DNA of 60,931 nucleotides from Synechococcus sp. PCC 7335 (GCF_000155595.1 NZ_DS989904.1:133446-194376); one strand, 5' to 3'. Shown: positions 19,839 to 29,516, counted from the first letter of the stretch. Translations and numbers: made by a program. Notes: generated by a model not told the origin, from the sequence alone.

Positions 19839-21308
19839 TCATGCTCGAATAAACTCATACGCTTTTAGATAGTGCTCGCATGGCTTCTTCCAAGAATAGT
19901 CACAGCGCATTCCCTGCTTTGCCAACTTTTCAAACAGAGCCGGCTCATTTCGATACAAGTCAAAAGCTCTTCCTAAGGCCGACTCTAGAGCAATGCTGTC
20001 ATTCTCATAGAAAACAAAACCATTGCGCTCTTCCTTTGGTCGCTCGTCATAATCCCAGTCAGAAACAGTATTTACTAGCCCGCCTACACCGCGCACTACA
20101 GGCACCGTACCGTATTTCAAGCTAATGATTTGCGTTAGGCCACAGGGCTCATAATTGCTGGGCACGATAATAATGTCTGCTGCTGCATAGATCAGATGGG
20201 CTAGCTCTTCATAGAAGCCAATTTCCAGATGACAGTCTACATTGTCATTCAAAAAGTGTTTCTCGTGCCAGAACCAGTCGTTGATTGCTTGTTCGGTTGC
20301 AGAACCTAGCATGACAAACTGTGCGCTCTGCTCTAGGCAGTAATAGAGCGCATGGTGCACCTGGTGCATTCCCTTCTGCTGATCTAGTCGACCAATAAAA
20401 GCAACAATGGGCTTATCATAGGCCGCTAACAACAACTTCTCTCTTAGTGCCTTTTTAACCAAAGTCTTGTTTTCAAAATCTTCGACAGAGTAGTTCACCG
20501 GAATCTTGCTATCGACTTCCGGGTTCCAAATTGTGTAGTCAACTCCATTCAAGATGCCGCCAAACTTGTCTTGATGAACAGCTAAGGTGGGTTGCAGCCC
20601 ACAGCCGATATCTGTAAAGCGGGCTTCCCAAGCGTGATGTGGCGATACTGTATTGACGTAGTTGGCATAGACGATGCCACCTTTCATAAAATTGATAGCA
20701 AAGGGGTTGCCGTTATCTAACAAGCGAGCGGCGTTGAAGTAGTATTCGGCGCGGTTGAGTCCGGTGGCTTTGAGGATATCCACTCCCCACGTACCCTGAT
20801 GCTTGAAGTTATGGATGGTGTAGCAGACGCGCTGTCTTTCCATTCCATGGTGCTGATACATCTCGAAAAGCATCACCGGGACAAGTCCAGTTTGCCAGTC
20901 GTGGCAATGGAGAACATCTGGGCGCTTGTTGCTTTTTAACAAGAATTCTAGAGCGGCTTTGCTAAAGAAAGCGAAGCGGACTTGGTCGTCCCAATCACCG
21001 TAGACTTTGCCCCGATCGAAGAAGCGATCGCCCGAATGAGGTTCAATAAAAAAGCAAAGCCGTCCATGAACCCAGCCACACTGAACAGAGCAGTGAATTT
21101 CGCCATCATACCAAGGCACATAGAGATCACGGTAGGCTTCGTGCATACCCCATACGTGGTCGTAGCGCATGCAGTCGTACTTTGGCAGAATCAGTTCTAC
21201 GCAATGATCTTGGCGCTCTAGCTCACTACTGAGGCCGTAGACCACGTCGCCCAGACCGCCCGCTTTGATTACTGGCGCACATTCAGAGGCAATCTGCACT
21301 ATGTACAT
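19839..21308 (-). CDS. glgA: Glycogen synthase
   Basis: 489 residues, GT5 family. The ADP-glucose binding motif K-A-G-G-L-G-D is at residues 15-21, DVLHCHDWQTGLVP near 130, and the C-terminal PSNYEPCGLTQI contains the catalytic E-x7-E. It adds glucose from ADP-glucose to glycogen. Cyanobacteria often have two GlgA isoforms; this one, starting MYIVQIASECAPVIKAGGL with a long aromatic-rich N-domain, looks like the GlgA2 type. A short GAAGGT-like context is absent and an AAGGAGT sequence lies just upstream on the reverse strand as a good ribosome binding site. Confidence 0.94.
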   Translation of the reverse strand: MYIVQIASECAPVIKAGGLGDVVYGLSSELERQDHCVELILPKYDCMRYDHVWGMHEAYRDLYVPWYDGEIHCSVQCGWVHGRLCFFIEPHSGDRFFDRGKVYGDWDDQVRFAFFSKAALEFLLKSNKRPDVLHCHDWQTGLVPVMLFEMYQHHGMERQRVCYTIHNFKHQGTWGVDILKATGLNRAEYYFNAARLLDNGNPFAINFMKGGIVYANYVNTVSPHHAWEARFTDIGCGLQPTLAVHQDKFGGILNGVDYTIWNPEVDSKIPVNYSVEDFENKTLVKKALREKLLLAAYDKPIVAFIGRLDQQKGMHQVHHALYYCLEQSAQFVMLGSATEQAINDWFWHEKHFLNDNVDCHLEIGFYEELAHLIYAAADIIIVPSNYEPCGLTQIISLKYGTVPVVRGVGGLVNTVSDWDYDERPKEERNGFVFYENDSIALESALGRAFDLYRNEPALFEKLAKQGMRCDYSWKKPCEHYLKAYEFIRA

Positions 21309-21459
21309 AGGAACTCCTTAGAATCCTTGTTATGAAAGGTCACGTATACGGAATATATAAGCAGATATAGAAAGGAATTTCGAGGGGTGAGCGGTAAATC
21401 TCTATGAATAGAATATCTTTTAGAAATGAAGTTGTTTCTTCTAACGAGGTAGGGAGCTT

Positions 21460-23082
21460 CTACCATTCGCTATCAAGCGTAGAAAGGTCCTTGTTTGCAT
21501 AGATTTTGAGCCCTTCAATATCGTGAATGAAGGTGTAATTCTGATCAAGTGCAGCTTCCAAAAGCTCAACTGTCTTTGGTTGCTCTTTTAGATAAAAAGG
21601 ATCTGCCTGCTTGACAATCAATTCGGGTTTGAGATCTAACAGTCGCCTCATTTCTCGAGGGCTAGACCAGCTAGGTCCATACAGAATTTGCAGCAAATAG
21701 TCTTTCCCAATTGTTGAAGGGTGCGCTATCGAGGGGATGAGCGGATAGGTATTTAGATACCAGTAAGCTAGATGTTCATCCATCAGGTAGATTGAGTGCT
21801 CTTCGAGGCCTTGATCGAATAGATAATTGGCGATCGCTCTAGCAGGTGAGTAATCTATCGGCGCGCCCGTGAGCAAGCCAGATGTGATGGATGCATATTG
21901 ACCAAAAATCGGATAGGCACCCAGGCACAAGAGAAGAAGCACTGCAATAAAGAACTGCCGACCTTGCTTGATCACCGCTTCAACAAAGATACCCGAAAGG
22001 ATAGCAAAGAAAGGAACCAGCTGAATTAGATAGTGTGGATGGGCTGAACCGCTCCCCAAAATAGAGAACTGAATAGTCAAGATAAAAGCAATCACCAGCG
22101 CCCAGCCAGATGTTTGCTGTGGCTGTAGCTGCATTCGGCGCTTTAGAATCAGTCTGATGCCCCCAATCGTACCCAACCAAAATAAGATATGTAGACCGAA
22201 CCCAGGCCAATTCCAGATATAGTCCAATATCTTGACTAGTAAAACCACGGCAACTTCGTAGCTTTCTAAATCAGCATTAGCCCGAGAGAAAGAAGCAACC
22301 ACTACCGAAGTCCACCAGGCCTGCGAAATGCCTGTGATCCAGTAAGGGAGAAAGCCTAAGAAGACCGGAATCACGACGCCGAGACCATAGATCAATCCAG
22401 TGCGAACCTGCTCAACAGTACGAATCCGCTTAACAGTGCGAACCTGCTGAGCTAGCGGTTGCCTAAGTCCTGCAACCGGTAGATAGAGACCCATACCGAC
22501 GGCCACATAGACTAGATTCAGTCGCATCATCATCGCAGCCGAGATTAGCAAACCGCAATAAAACAAAGTTGGTGTAGTTGCCCCTCGCACCACCAGTAGC
22601 CAAAGCGCTAGCGTTAGCGGCAAGACGGCGATATGTTCGCTCATGACAGGCTGTCCTCCAGCCACAACCGACATCATTAAAATAAATAGACCCCCTGCTA
22701 TCCACCCAGCTCGAACCGTCCATAGTCGCTGCGTGATGCGATTCACGCTAAAGGCCGTTAGCGCAACGACTAGTGCCCCAGCGAACCGAACTGAGGCAAT
22801 CGTTTTACCAAACAACAAGATAGCCAGTGAGAAAAATCCAAACAAGAATGGGGGCTTGAGGTCCCAAAGCCGCGTATAGGGCAAATGACCATCCAAAAGC
22901 GACTGGCCCATAAGAATAAAAGTACTCTCATCCCAATCAATCACCGATTCAAAGAAAAAGGGCGCTCGGCAAAACAGCGTCAGCAACGTCAGCAGCAGTA
23001 GCTCTAAGGCAACCCCTCTAGGCTCTACTTGCTTAGCAGACCTATCTAGCGGTTCCTTAGTATGGCACCAGGTGATTTTCAA
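21460..23082 (-). CDS. GT39-like membrane glycosyltransferase
   Basis: 540 residues with about ten to eleven hydrophobic segments. Near the N-terminus it has D49-W-D51-E52, matching the first-loop acidic motif of PMT/ArnT-type (GT39, GT-C fold) transferases, followed by GQSLLDGHLPYTRLWDLKPP. The C-terminal region is soluble and likely faces the periplasm. Such enzymes move a sugar from a polyprenyl carrier onto protein or lipid; the acceptor is unknown. It is a single gene, with its start next to the long gap at 23083-23669. Confidence 0.8.
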   Translation of the reverse strand: MKITWCHTKEPLDRSAKQVEPRGVALELLLLTLLTLFCRAPFFFESVIDWDESTFILMGQSLLDGHLPYTRLWDLKPPFLFGFFSLAILLFGKTIASVRFAGALVVALTAFSVNRITQRLWTVRAGWIAGGLFILMMSVVAGGQPVMSEHIAVLPLTLALWLLVVRGATTPTLFYCGLLISAAMMMRLNLVYVAVGMGLYLPVAGLRQPLAQQVRTVKRIRTVEQVRTGLIYGLGVVIPVFLGFLPYWITGISQAWWTSVVVASFSRANADLESYEVAVVLLVKILDYIWNWPGFGLHILFWLGTIGGIRLILKRRMQLQPQQTSGWALVIAFILTIQFSILGSGSAHPHYLIQLVPFFAILSGIFVEAVIKQGRQFFIAVLLLLCLGAYPIFGQYASITSGLLTGAPIDYSPARAIANYLFDQGLEEHSIYLMDEHLAYWYLNTYPLIPSIAHPSTIGKDYLLQILYGPSWSSPREMRRLLDLKPELIVKQADPFYLKEQPKTVELLEAALDQNYTFIHDIEGLKIYANKDLSTLDSEW

Positions 23083-23669
23083 AATATCTGATCTCGTAGG
23101 CGCATTGTCAGTTCAGGTCTACGGTACTATGCTCAATGGAGTGTCTTGATGTCTTGTAAGCGCACTAAACGGCCTGAATCAGAAATAGAACTCCCTTGTT
23201 CTTACCTTTCTGCTCTTAGATTAGATAGATACTAAAGATACGAGAGCTTTCAACTAAAAAAACCATAAAGCATAAAAGCTTATAGAAGAAGGAAGACGCT
23301 AGCAGCGTAACGGTAGTGGTCGATCCCCAACTCGCGGATACCGCCTTAACAATCCTTCTTTATGCTGCTAGCGTTCGACTGCTCAATCTTAGACACCTGC
23401 TTATGAACTGATGAACTGAGCAGTTCAGACTGCGTACACAACCAAATCACTTTATGAATCAGTAATCTGGCGCATCTTTTGTGAGGATAAATTGGTCACT
23501 ATAAGACAGATATGCATTCTTTGGATAAAGTAATTCAAAATTTTGCATATCTAATTTCGCAATCTTCAAAAATCGATTACTGTTAGGATGTATTCTCGAA
23601 TTGTGAGGATTTTCTTCACAATTATTGCGCTTAATCGAATTGATTATTGGCCTCAGTGAAGCCTTTCAA
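23083..23669. other. Long gap with promoters for two divergent genes
   Basis: A 587-bp gap between the divergent GT39-like gene and the hypothetical gene at 23670. Besides the candidate structured element at 23286-23374, it becomes AT-rich from about 23500 to 23640, presumably the rightward promoter. No other gene is visible. Confidence 0.4.
23286..23374. ncRNA. Candidate structured RNA element (pseudoknot-like arrangement)
   Basis: Three sets of complementary arms are nested in the order A-B-C-C'-A'-B': A AAGAAGGA (23286-23293) with A' TCCTTCTT (23353-23360); B ACGCTAGCAGC (23296-23306) with B' GCTGCTAGCGT (23364-23374); C CGGTA (23311-23315) with C' TACCG (23339-23343). A and B cross, as in a pseudoknot. 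I recognise no known RNA family. It could instead be a plain dispersed inverted repeat; strand and expression are unknown. Confidence 0.35.
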
Positions 23670-24116
23670 ATGAACTACAATTCCTCTGGCAATTTTCTTG
23701 CACCGTGTATTATCGATAACGGCATCGTCGTTCGTAAAGCGGATATGCTCCGTCTGCTAAAAGACCTTCGCCATGTTCGCTACATTCACCGTCAAGACAA
23801 CGAAATTATTAATACTGGAGAGGGTTGCATCATGGAAGCCTTCGCCGATCCTCACAGCGCAACGCTAGTCGCCAACCATAGCCTCTATCTTAATGTCCAT
23901 AGCTTCGACTACATGGAGATAGTGAGATCTGAAGCAGACACCAGCTTTGTCCTTGTTCAGGATAATCGCTGTTTGTGTCTAACGCCTGTTTCTAGAGTAT
24001 CTAGTGACCGGTCTAATCGAGAGATTGATGTTGCAGCCCTAGAAGCTATTGTCACTGAAGCACTATCTGCAAGCTGGGATGCTTCAATCGATGACGAACG
24101 GAATAACTTCTATTGA
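23670..24116 (+). CDS. Conserved-looking hypothetical protein
   Basis: 148 residues from the ATG at 23670 ([18 protein letters not shown]); an in-frame TTG at 23625 would add 15 residues. The protein is soluble, mixed alpha/beta in appearance, with short blocks [19 protein letters not shown] and [24 protein letters not shown] do not recognise a domain. It resembles small proteins found only in cyanobacteria, but no function can be given. Its stop TGA overlaps the TTG proposed as start of tgt, so the two are probably translated together. Confidence 0.65.
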   Translation: MNYNSSGNFLAPCIIDNGIVVRKADMLRLLKDLRHVRYIHRQDNEIINTGEGCIMEAFADPHSATLVANHSLYLNVHSFDYMEIVRSEADTSFVLVQDNRCLCLTPVSRVSSDRSNREIDVAALEAIVTEALSASWDASIDDERNNFY

Positions 24117-25273
24117 TCACTCCATCGGCCAGTAGTTCTAGCGCTTTTAGAGCTGGTAATTCCAAAGCGCCTAGCCCTGAAGCATTTGCTTATCAGCTCC
24201 AAGCAAGATGTAGCCATACCAAAGCGCGTGCTGGCGTGTTCCATACGCCTCATGGTCCTGTTCACACGCCTAGGTTTATGCCGGTTGGCACCCTGGCCAA
24301 TGTCAAAACGGTCACCCCTGCACAGCTCAAAGCGTGTAATGCACAGATGGTGCTGGCAAATACCTATCATTTACACTTGCAGCCAGGTGAAGCGCTAATC
24401 GCCGAAGCGGGTGGGGTTCATCGGTTCATGAATTGGGATGGACCGATGCTGACTGATTCTGGTGGCTTTCAAGTTTTCAGCCTCAGCGAAATGCGAACGG
24501 TAACTGACGAGGGTGCAACCTTTCGCTCACCTCGCGACGGTAGAATCATTGAGATGACTCCAGAGCACTCTATAGAGATTCAGAATGCCCTAGGTGCTGA
24601 TGTGATTATGGCCTTTGACGAGTGTCCGCCGTATCCTGCAACTAGAGAGGCGGTTGTCAATGCAACAGATCGAACCTATCGGTGGCTGAAGCGCTGTATT
24701 AGTGCTCATGACAGAGCAGACCAGGCACTGTTTGGCATTGTGCAAGGTGGTACCTACCTAGATTTGAGAGCGACAGCAGCCAAGAACCTTGCAGCACTTG
24801 ACTTACCAGGCTACGCGATCGGTGGAGTTAGCGTAGGTGAGCCGCCTGAGCTAATTGAGCAGATTGTGCAAGCAACGACTCCCCTACTGCCAGAAGACAA
24901 GCCACGTTATCTCATGGGTGTTGGCACATATAGAGAGATGGCTCAGGCGATCGCAGCGGGCATTGATCTATTTGATTGTGTAATTCCCACTAGGCTAGCG
25001 CGTCATGGCGCAGCGCTAGTCAAGGGAGATAGGTGGAATTTGAAGAACGCTCAGTTTCGCCGAGATCTAAACCCACTAGATGCAGATTGCCCCTGCTACA
25101 CTTGCCAAAACTTCACAAGAGCCTACCTTTGTCATCTGATCCATGCTAAGGAAATGCTTGCCTACACACTTATCTCAATTCATAACATCACTGAACTCAT
25201 TAGGTTCACAACAATGATCCGCAGTGCTATTTTGCAAGACAGCTTTACAGCCGAGTTTGCAGCTTGGCTGTAG
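24113..25273 (+). CDS. tgt: Queuine tRNA-ribosyltransferase
   Basis: 386 residues if started at TTG 24113. Hallmarks: [33 protein letters not shown] with the catalytic Asp region, GIVQGG, the second Asp in [10 protein letters not shown], and the zinc site C-x-C-x2-C plus His (CPCYTCQNF, then HLIHAKE). It exchanges guanine 34 for a queuine precursor in GUN-anticodon tRNAs. No ATG precedes the conserved core, so a TTG start overlapping the upstream TGA stop is the best choice, adding a nonconserved 25-residue Ser-rich leader. Confidence 0.93.
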   Translation: MITPSASSSSAFRAGNSKAPSPEAFAYQLQARCSHTKARAGVFHTPHGPVHTPRFMPVGTLANVKTVTPAQLKACNAQMVLANTYHLHLQPGEALIAEAGGVHRFMNWDGPMLTDSGGFQVFSLSEMRTVTDEGATFRSPRDGRIIEMTPEHSIEIQNALGADVIMAFDECPPYPATREAVVNATDRTYRWLKRCISAHDRADQALFGIVQGGTYLDLRATAAKNLAALDLPGYAIGGVSVGEPPELIEQIVQATTPLLPEDKPRYLMGVGTYREMAQAIAAGIDLFDCVIPTRLARHGAALVKGDRWNLKNAQFRRDLNPLDADCPCYTCQNFTRAYLCHLIHAKEMLAYTLISIHNITELIRFTTMIRSAILQDSFTAEFAAWL

Positions 25274-25430
25274 ACTCTAGTCTCTTTTAATTAGCAAGTT
25301 GGATCAGCAAGCTTTAGGTAGCGAAGAGCCTTCTGAATGAATATAGACCCGGCTAGCTGTATTAAGATGACCTCACATATCGTGATAAAATATCCTTAAT
25401 ATTACACAAGTATTTGGAGATGTTTGGTAT

Positions 25431-25568
25431 ATGGATGTTGCCTTTCTAGTAGCAGAGCTACCCGAAGCCTACCGCGCCTTTGGCCCTCTCATTGACGTTT
25501 TGCCCATTCTGCCCATCTTCTTTTTACTGTTAGCGTTCGTATGGCAAGCTTCTGTCGGGTTTAGATAG
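25431..25568 (+). CDS. psbK: Photosystem II protein K
   Basis: 45 residues in a single short frame: ATG at 25431, TAG at 25566. The sequence reads [20 protein letters not shown] followed by [16 protein letters not shown], the conserved single-helix PsbK. A short N-terminal presequence (MDVAFLVA) is removed in other PsbK proteins; the mature protein usually begins KLPEAY, whereas this copy has Glu at that lysine. PsbK is a peripheral low-mass subunit of the photosystem II core next to CP43. GGAGA about 11 bp upstream is a good ribosome binding site. A strong terminator lies 210 bp downstream. Confidence 0.95.
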   Translation: MDVAFLVAELPEAYRAFGPLIDVLPILPIFFLLLAFVWQASVGFR

Positions 25569-25779
25569 ATTAGAAGCTGGTTCATAGCGGGTGGATCACA
25601 ACCGATAACAGTGCTGGTTTTTTAGGCTAAACCTGAAATTATCGAAACTAGTCGTTAGGTTCTCATTCCTTACTAGCTTAGAGAGCTCGATTCATTTGGA
25701 CTTACTTAAGTAGTCTTAGGCAGCATCTCTAGTTAGCCTATGTACGATAGCTAAAGATATTTAATTAAGTTAATCAAGT

Positions 25780-25819
25780 AAAAAGGGCCAGTTCTGTATC
25801 TTCAGAACCGGCCCTTTTT
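25780..25819 (+). terminator. Strong intrinsic terminator
   Basis: AAAAAGGGCCAGTTCTG (25780-25796), loop TATCTT, CAGAACCGGCCCTTTTT (25803-25819): a 17-bp stem with one A-C mismatch, ending in a T run. It is the evident end of the psbK transcript, leaving a 3' UTR of about 210 nt. The A run on the left arm makes it potentially bidirectional. Confidence 0.85.
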
Positions 25820-26063
25820 ACTGTTTGCCAATAGAAAGTCTTCAAAAGATAAATAATTTCTTAATAATTAAATAGGAAGGTGGTCGATAAGGATACTTCA
25901 ATCTCCGTTGCTTCAAGTGCTTACACGTACATATCAACTTTATCTAATAAGCATCGACATTATCTTTACGTTCTTTCCCAGTTTATATCTATGTAGGCCC
26001 ATGAGATTATTACAGTCAGCTGTTCGAGCAAGCTGACTCCACATGTTGCTAGTTCAAACGGCA

Positions 26064-26102
26064 TCTGTTGGTTTTATCTGTTGGTTTTATCTGTTGGTTT
26101 TA
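26064..26102. repeat. 13-nt tandem repeat, three perfect units
   Basis: TCTGTTGGTTTTA occurs three times back to back at 26064-26076, 26077-26089 and 26090-26102. It lies in the noncoding region about 360 bp upstream of the TPR gene. The perfect identity suggests recent slippage or a repeated binding site. Confidence 0.9.
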
Positions 26103-26464
26103 AACAACTCGTTTTGCTGAAATCACCGTGAAAACTACGGTGGTTTCCACAGTGGAATCATTAGGTATCACTCCTATAGCTTTGGGCTCTTAGCTTACAA
26201 CACTTGTAACCGCTAGCGACTCTATGTACATCCAGGCTAAAAGACGCACAAACGTCGTAGGCGTAGATTTCTCATAGAGCATGCAATCCGACGCTTGCTA
26301 TACCTGGACTTTAGAGGTGTTTCAATCGACGTTAGATAGATGAAGTGAAGGATATCTTCTTCTCATTTTGCTAGTCGGGTCAAGTGATGTCATTTGAGGC
26401 TTTTAGAGATATCTACTGTCTCAGCTAATTTAGCTAGCAAAGTAATCTGTAGGAGACCCGGTCA

Positions 26465-27211
26465 ATGACATATTCAAAGTCCTTTAGATCTCAAGCTAAC
26501 TATCTAACGACGTTGCGCGCTCTCGTTCCTAGATCTCGTCAGAGTAAGTCGGGACAAAAGCCCGTGCGCTCTACCTATCATCCCAATGCCGATAGCTGGC
26601 TATCTTCTACAGATACTACTTTGCTGCTGCGAAAGCAGGCTGGGGATGAAGCTAAAAAAGGTAACCATATCACCGCTGTCAAAATTCTTAGTCATTTGAT
26701 AGTCCGTGAACCAACTAACCCAGAGAATCTCGTCAATCGAGGACTCATGTATAGCAACCTGGGACGCGGCGACGACGCGCTAGCTGATTACAATCGGGCT
26801 ATAGAATTAAACCCCAAGTTCGATCGAGCCTTCAGCAATCGGGGCAATCTACACGCGATCAGGCACAATTGGCAAGATGCGATCGCCGATTACGACGAGG
26901 CCATCGATCTCAACCCTTTGAACATCCGGGCTCGGCTCAACCAAGCGGTTACCTTTAGAGAGATGGGTAACTACGAGGAAGCGCTAATATGTCTAGATAT
27001 TGCTCTGTTCTTTAGACCTAAAAGTGCCGTTCTCTACGCAGAAAGAGGGCGAACCTATCATCTACAGGGCTATAGGAATCGAGCGATCGCAGCGTACACA
27101 ACCGCCTGTCATTTAGCAGAAGATAGCAGCCTCAAAGATATTAGTAGTCCAACAAAAGTTATCCGTAGAGTACTCAGTTGGACTAATAGCCTAAACTCAT
27201 GCTCGCAATGA
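26465..27211 (+). CDS. TPR-repeat protein
   Basis: 248 residues. A basic N-terminal region of about 50 residues is followed by four to five tetratricopeptide repeats from about residue 55 to 220 (for example LVNRGLMYSNLGRGDDALAD, AFSNRGNLHAIRHNWQDAIA, ALICLDIALFFRPKSA, LYAERGRTYHLQGYRNRAIA). TPRs form a protein-binding solenoid. There is no signal peptide or membrane segment, so it is probably a cytosolic adaptor; the partner is unknown. A GTAGGAGA ribosome binding site precedes the ATG. It is monocistronic. Confidence 0.85.
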   Translation: MTYSKSFRSQANYLTTLRALVPRSRQSKSGQKPVRSTYHPNADSWLSSTDTTLLLRKQAGDEAKKGNHITAVKILSHLIVREPTNPENLVNRGLMYSNLGRGDDALADYNRAIELNPKFDRAFSNRGNLHAIRHNWQDAIADYDEAIDLNPLNIRARLNQAVTFREMGNYEEALICLDIALFFRPKSAVLYAERGRTYHLQGYRNRAIAAYTTACHLAEDSSLKDISSPTKVIRRVLSWTNSLNSCSQ

Positions 27212-27296
27212 CAATCTGCACTCAGCTAGCGCTATTGGCGCTGTTCGTGGATCAATCACCATCAAGGTATCTGTATCTAAGAAGACGCTATGAGGC

Positions 27297-27515
27297 CTAG
27301 TCAATATCGATTGACTGCGGCCCCTTTGGATTAGAGGTATTGATTCCACCCGCCGTATCATTAGCAGTCGGCACAGCCCCTTGTTTATTCAGCCAGCTCC
27401 TGACCGGATCTTCTGTCAAGTCTAGTCGAAATAAACCAGAGAAAAAGCCACCACAAAAAGCTACTGGCTGCTGGGCAAGTTCCTTTATGAACGGGGTCAG
27501 CTCATCAACAAACAT
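27297..27515 (-). CDS. Small conserved cyanobacterial protein
   Basis: 72 residues from the ATG at 27515 (MFVDELTPFIKELAQQPVAF); a TTG two codons earlier is possible. The first 45 residues, with GGFFSGLFRLDLTEDPVRSW, have the look of a small protein family widespread in cyanobacteria; I recall very similar sequences without assigned function. The C-terminal 27 residues are Asn-, Gly- and Pro-rich and probably disordered. An AAGGA sequence lies about 11 bp upstream of the ATG. The gene is alone, between a TPR gene and a kinase gene. Confidence 0.75.
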   Translation of the reverse strand: MFVDELTPFIKELAQQPVAFCGGFFSGLFRLDLTEDPVRSWLNKQGAVPTANDTAGGINTSNPKGPQSIDID

Positions 27516-27639
27516 AGTCAAAACTTTCCTTCTACGGCAACTAGAGCTAGTGTAACGGTCTCAGCCAAAAATTTGCTTGTTATCTCGATCAAGAATCTTT
27601 GATTGAAACCTTCGCGCTAAGCGCTTACTCAAACTTTAC

Positions 27640-29223
27640 TCAAAAAATCTTCTGTAGCAGACTTCGGCGTCCATCAACTTGAATAGTCGACCAGTTAGTC
27701 AGCGCAGTGGCTAATTGAGCATCGCTAAGCGTGGCTCCAGTCAAATTGGCCCCACAAAGATTAGCACCGTCTAGTTTCGCAGAGTCTAGGTTAGCTTTGC
27801 TGAGGTTGGCACCCCGTAAGTCAGCCCCCTCTAAATTGGCATCGGCTAAATAAGCACTCACCAACTTCGCATTTTTGAGGATGGCTCTAGTAAGATTTGC
27901 CTGTCCCAAATTGGTATTAGAAAGATCAACGCTGGTTAGATTTGCCTCGCGCAAGTTGGCTTTGGCAAACCTAGCGTCTGCAAAGGTTTGTTTGTAGAGA
28001 TCAAGCTGTGTAAGTATTTGATCAGAAAAGTCGCGATAGCCTTTTGCGTAAGCATCAATTAGAGATTGTGCTGTGTATTTTTTGCGTCGCCGCCGCTCTA
28101 CGCCCTTGTAGTGAGTACTGCTATTCAGACGGCGTTCTTTTCCCTTGTAGTGAGTACTGTTGTTCAGACGGCGTTCTTTTCTAGCTCGAATAGTCGCGGC
28201 TATGCGAGCAGAGCGCGATGTTCGCGTCGTAGGCTGGGTGCTTTTCGTAGGTTGGGTGCTTGGTTGGTTATTCGTATCAGGTCCTGGTGTTGCAAAAGAT
28301 AGGTTTTGAGCCAAGCTATCTAGATACGGCTCAACTTCAAGATCCCGTATAATCTCTTCTGCCATTTGATAGCGCTTATGCACTGAGATATCGAGCATTT
28401 TCACTAGGACTTGAGAGAAATGACTACTCACAGAAATACGCTCTTGCCAAAGAAGCTCGCCAGTTTGAGCATTATAGGGAAGATCTTTCGGTGGGATACC
28501 TGTGAGCAGGTAGATGCAAGTAACGCCAATAGCATACAGATCGCTAGCATATACAGGACGCATGGCCATTTGTTCTGGAGGCGCGTATCCAGGAGTACCA
28601 ATAGCGTAGGCAGTCAGTGCAGCTTGATCCGTTGGATCAACCGTGGGTTGACTGACCTTGTCTTTGACTGCACCAAAGTCGATCATGACAAGCTGCTGAT
28701 CTTGTTCGCGGCGGATAAGGTTAGCCGGTTTGATATCTCTGTGAATGATCTTGTGGCTGTGAATATATTGGATAACGGGCAGAATCTCTTTGAGAAATTG
28801 TTTGACGCTCACTTCTGTAAAAAGGCCTGATTCTTTGACCTCTTTTTGAAGTGTGGAACCGCTGACGTATTCCTGCACTAGGTAGAATTCCTTAGCCATC
28901 TCGAAATAGTCAAGTAGTCTAGGAAGCTGAGGGTGATTTCCAATCTTGCCGAGAATTTTGGCTTCTCTTTGAAAGAGATTACGGGCCATATCTAGCAGAT
29001 TAGGAACATCTGTAGTGGGTCGGAGCTGTTTGATAACGCAGGCGGGATAGCCAGGCAACCGCTGATCACGGGCAAGGAAGGTGGCACCAAACCCCCCTCG
29101 ACCTAAAGCACCTATCACTCGATAGCGATCGCGTATCCACAGCTTACTGCCGCAGCTTTTGCAAAATCTAGCGGCGTTGTCATTCTTAGGATCGAGGCAA
29201 CCGGTCTTAATGCAGTAGGTCAT
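27640..29223 (-). CDS. Ser/Thr protein kinase with pentapeptide repeats (SpkB-like)
   Basis: 527 residues from the ATG at 29223 (MTYCIKTGC). A short Cys cluster (C4, C9, then C-K-S-C) precedes a Hanks-type kinase: glycine loop GRGGFGATF, VIKQL lysine, HRDIKPANL, DFGAVKD. A basic linker of about 60 residues contains a 13-residue unit repeated twice, then about 15 pentapeptide units of the A(D/N)LxX type. Synechocystis SpkB has this same Cys-kinase-pentapeptide order and acts in oxidative stress, so I infer a related role. The ATG at 29301 adds 26 unconserved residues and I reject it. Confidence 0.88.
   Translation of the reverse strand: MTYCIKTGCLDPKNDNAARFCKSCGSKLWIRDRYRVIGALGRGGFGATFLARDQRLPGYPACVIKQLRPTTDVPNLLDMARNLFQREAKILGKIGNHPQLPRLLDYFEMAKEFYLVQEYVSGSTLQKEVKESGLFTEVSVKQFLKEILPVIQYIHSHKIIHRDIKPANLIRREQDQQLVMIDFGAVKDKVSQPTVDPTDQAALTAYAIGTPGYAPPEQMAMRPVYASDLYAIGVTCIYLLTGIPPKDLPYNAQTGELLWQERISVSSHFSQVLVKMLDISVHKRYQMAEEIIRDLEVEPYLDSLAQNLSFATPGPDTNNQPSTQPTKSTQPTTRTSRSARIAATIRARKERRLNNSTHYKGKERRLNSSTHYKGVERRRRKKYTAQSLIDAYAKGYRDFSDQILTQLDLYKQTFADARFAKANLREANLTSVDLSNTNLGQANLTRAILKNAKLVSAYLADANLEGADLRGANLSKANLDSAKLDGANLCGANLTGATLSDAQLATALTNWSTIQVDGRRSLLQKIF
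28103..28180. repeat. 39-nt tandem repeat inside the kinase linker
   Basis: Two in-frame 39-nt units, 28103-28141 and 28142-28180, differ at two bases and encode a 13-residue unit (S-T-H-Y-K-G-K/V-E-R-R) rich in basic residues. A third partial copy follows in the protein as GVERRRRK. The repeat sits between the kinase and pentapeptide domains. Confidence 0.9.
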
Positions 29224-29516
29224 TGCAAAATCTGCGTCTGGGCGTATTTTGAGTATGCCCGTCTGTATAGCAGAGTGAGGATGCAGGCTTACTTTGCACA
29301 TCGATCTGCCTGACCTCGTACAGCGGTTCTAGCCAAATAGACTGTCCTAAGCAGCTCAGCACCAGCAATAGGCGCAAGCGTGGGATTCTAGACAGGAAAC
29401 CGTAGTACCATAAGTCGAGGCTGGCTCTCCAATATCACTTGGAAATTTCTTTGAAGCGTACTCAAGACTATTGACAGCCTGATTTCTTAAAAAAGCGCCT
29501 AAGCGTCGATTTCACA

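Larger units (their letters stand above)
25569..26464. other. Long intergenic region, psbK to TPR gene
   Basis: Nearly 900 bp without a convincing gene. It holds the terminator at 25780-25819, a 13-nt sequence repeated three times in tandem (26064-26102), and a small hairpin at 26119-26147 (GAAATCACCG / CGGTGGTTTC, 10-bp stem with one G-T pair, 9-nt loop). The latter part presumably contains the promoter of the TPR gene. Confidence 0.4.
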
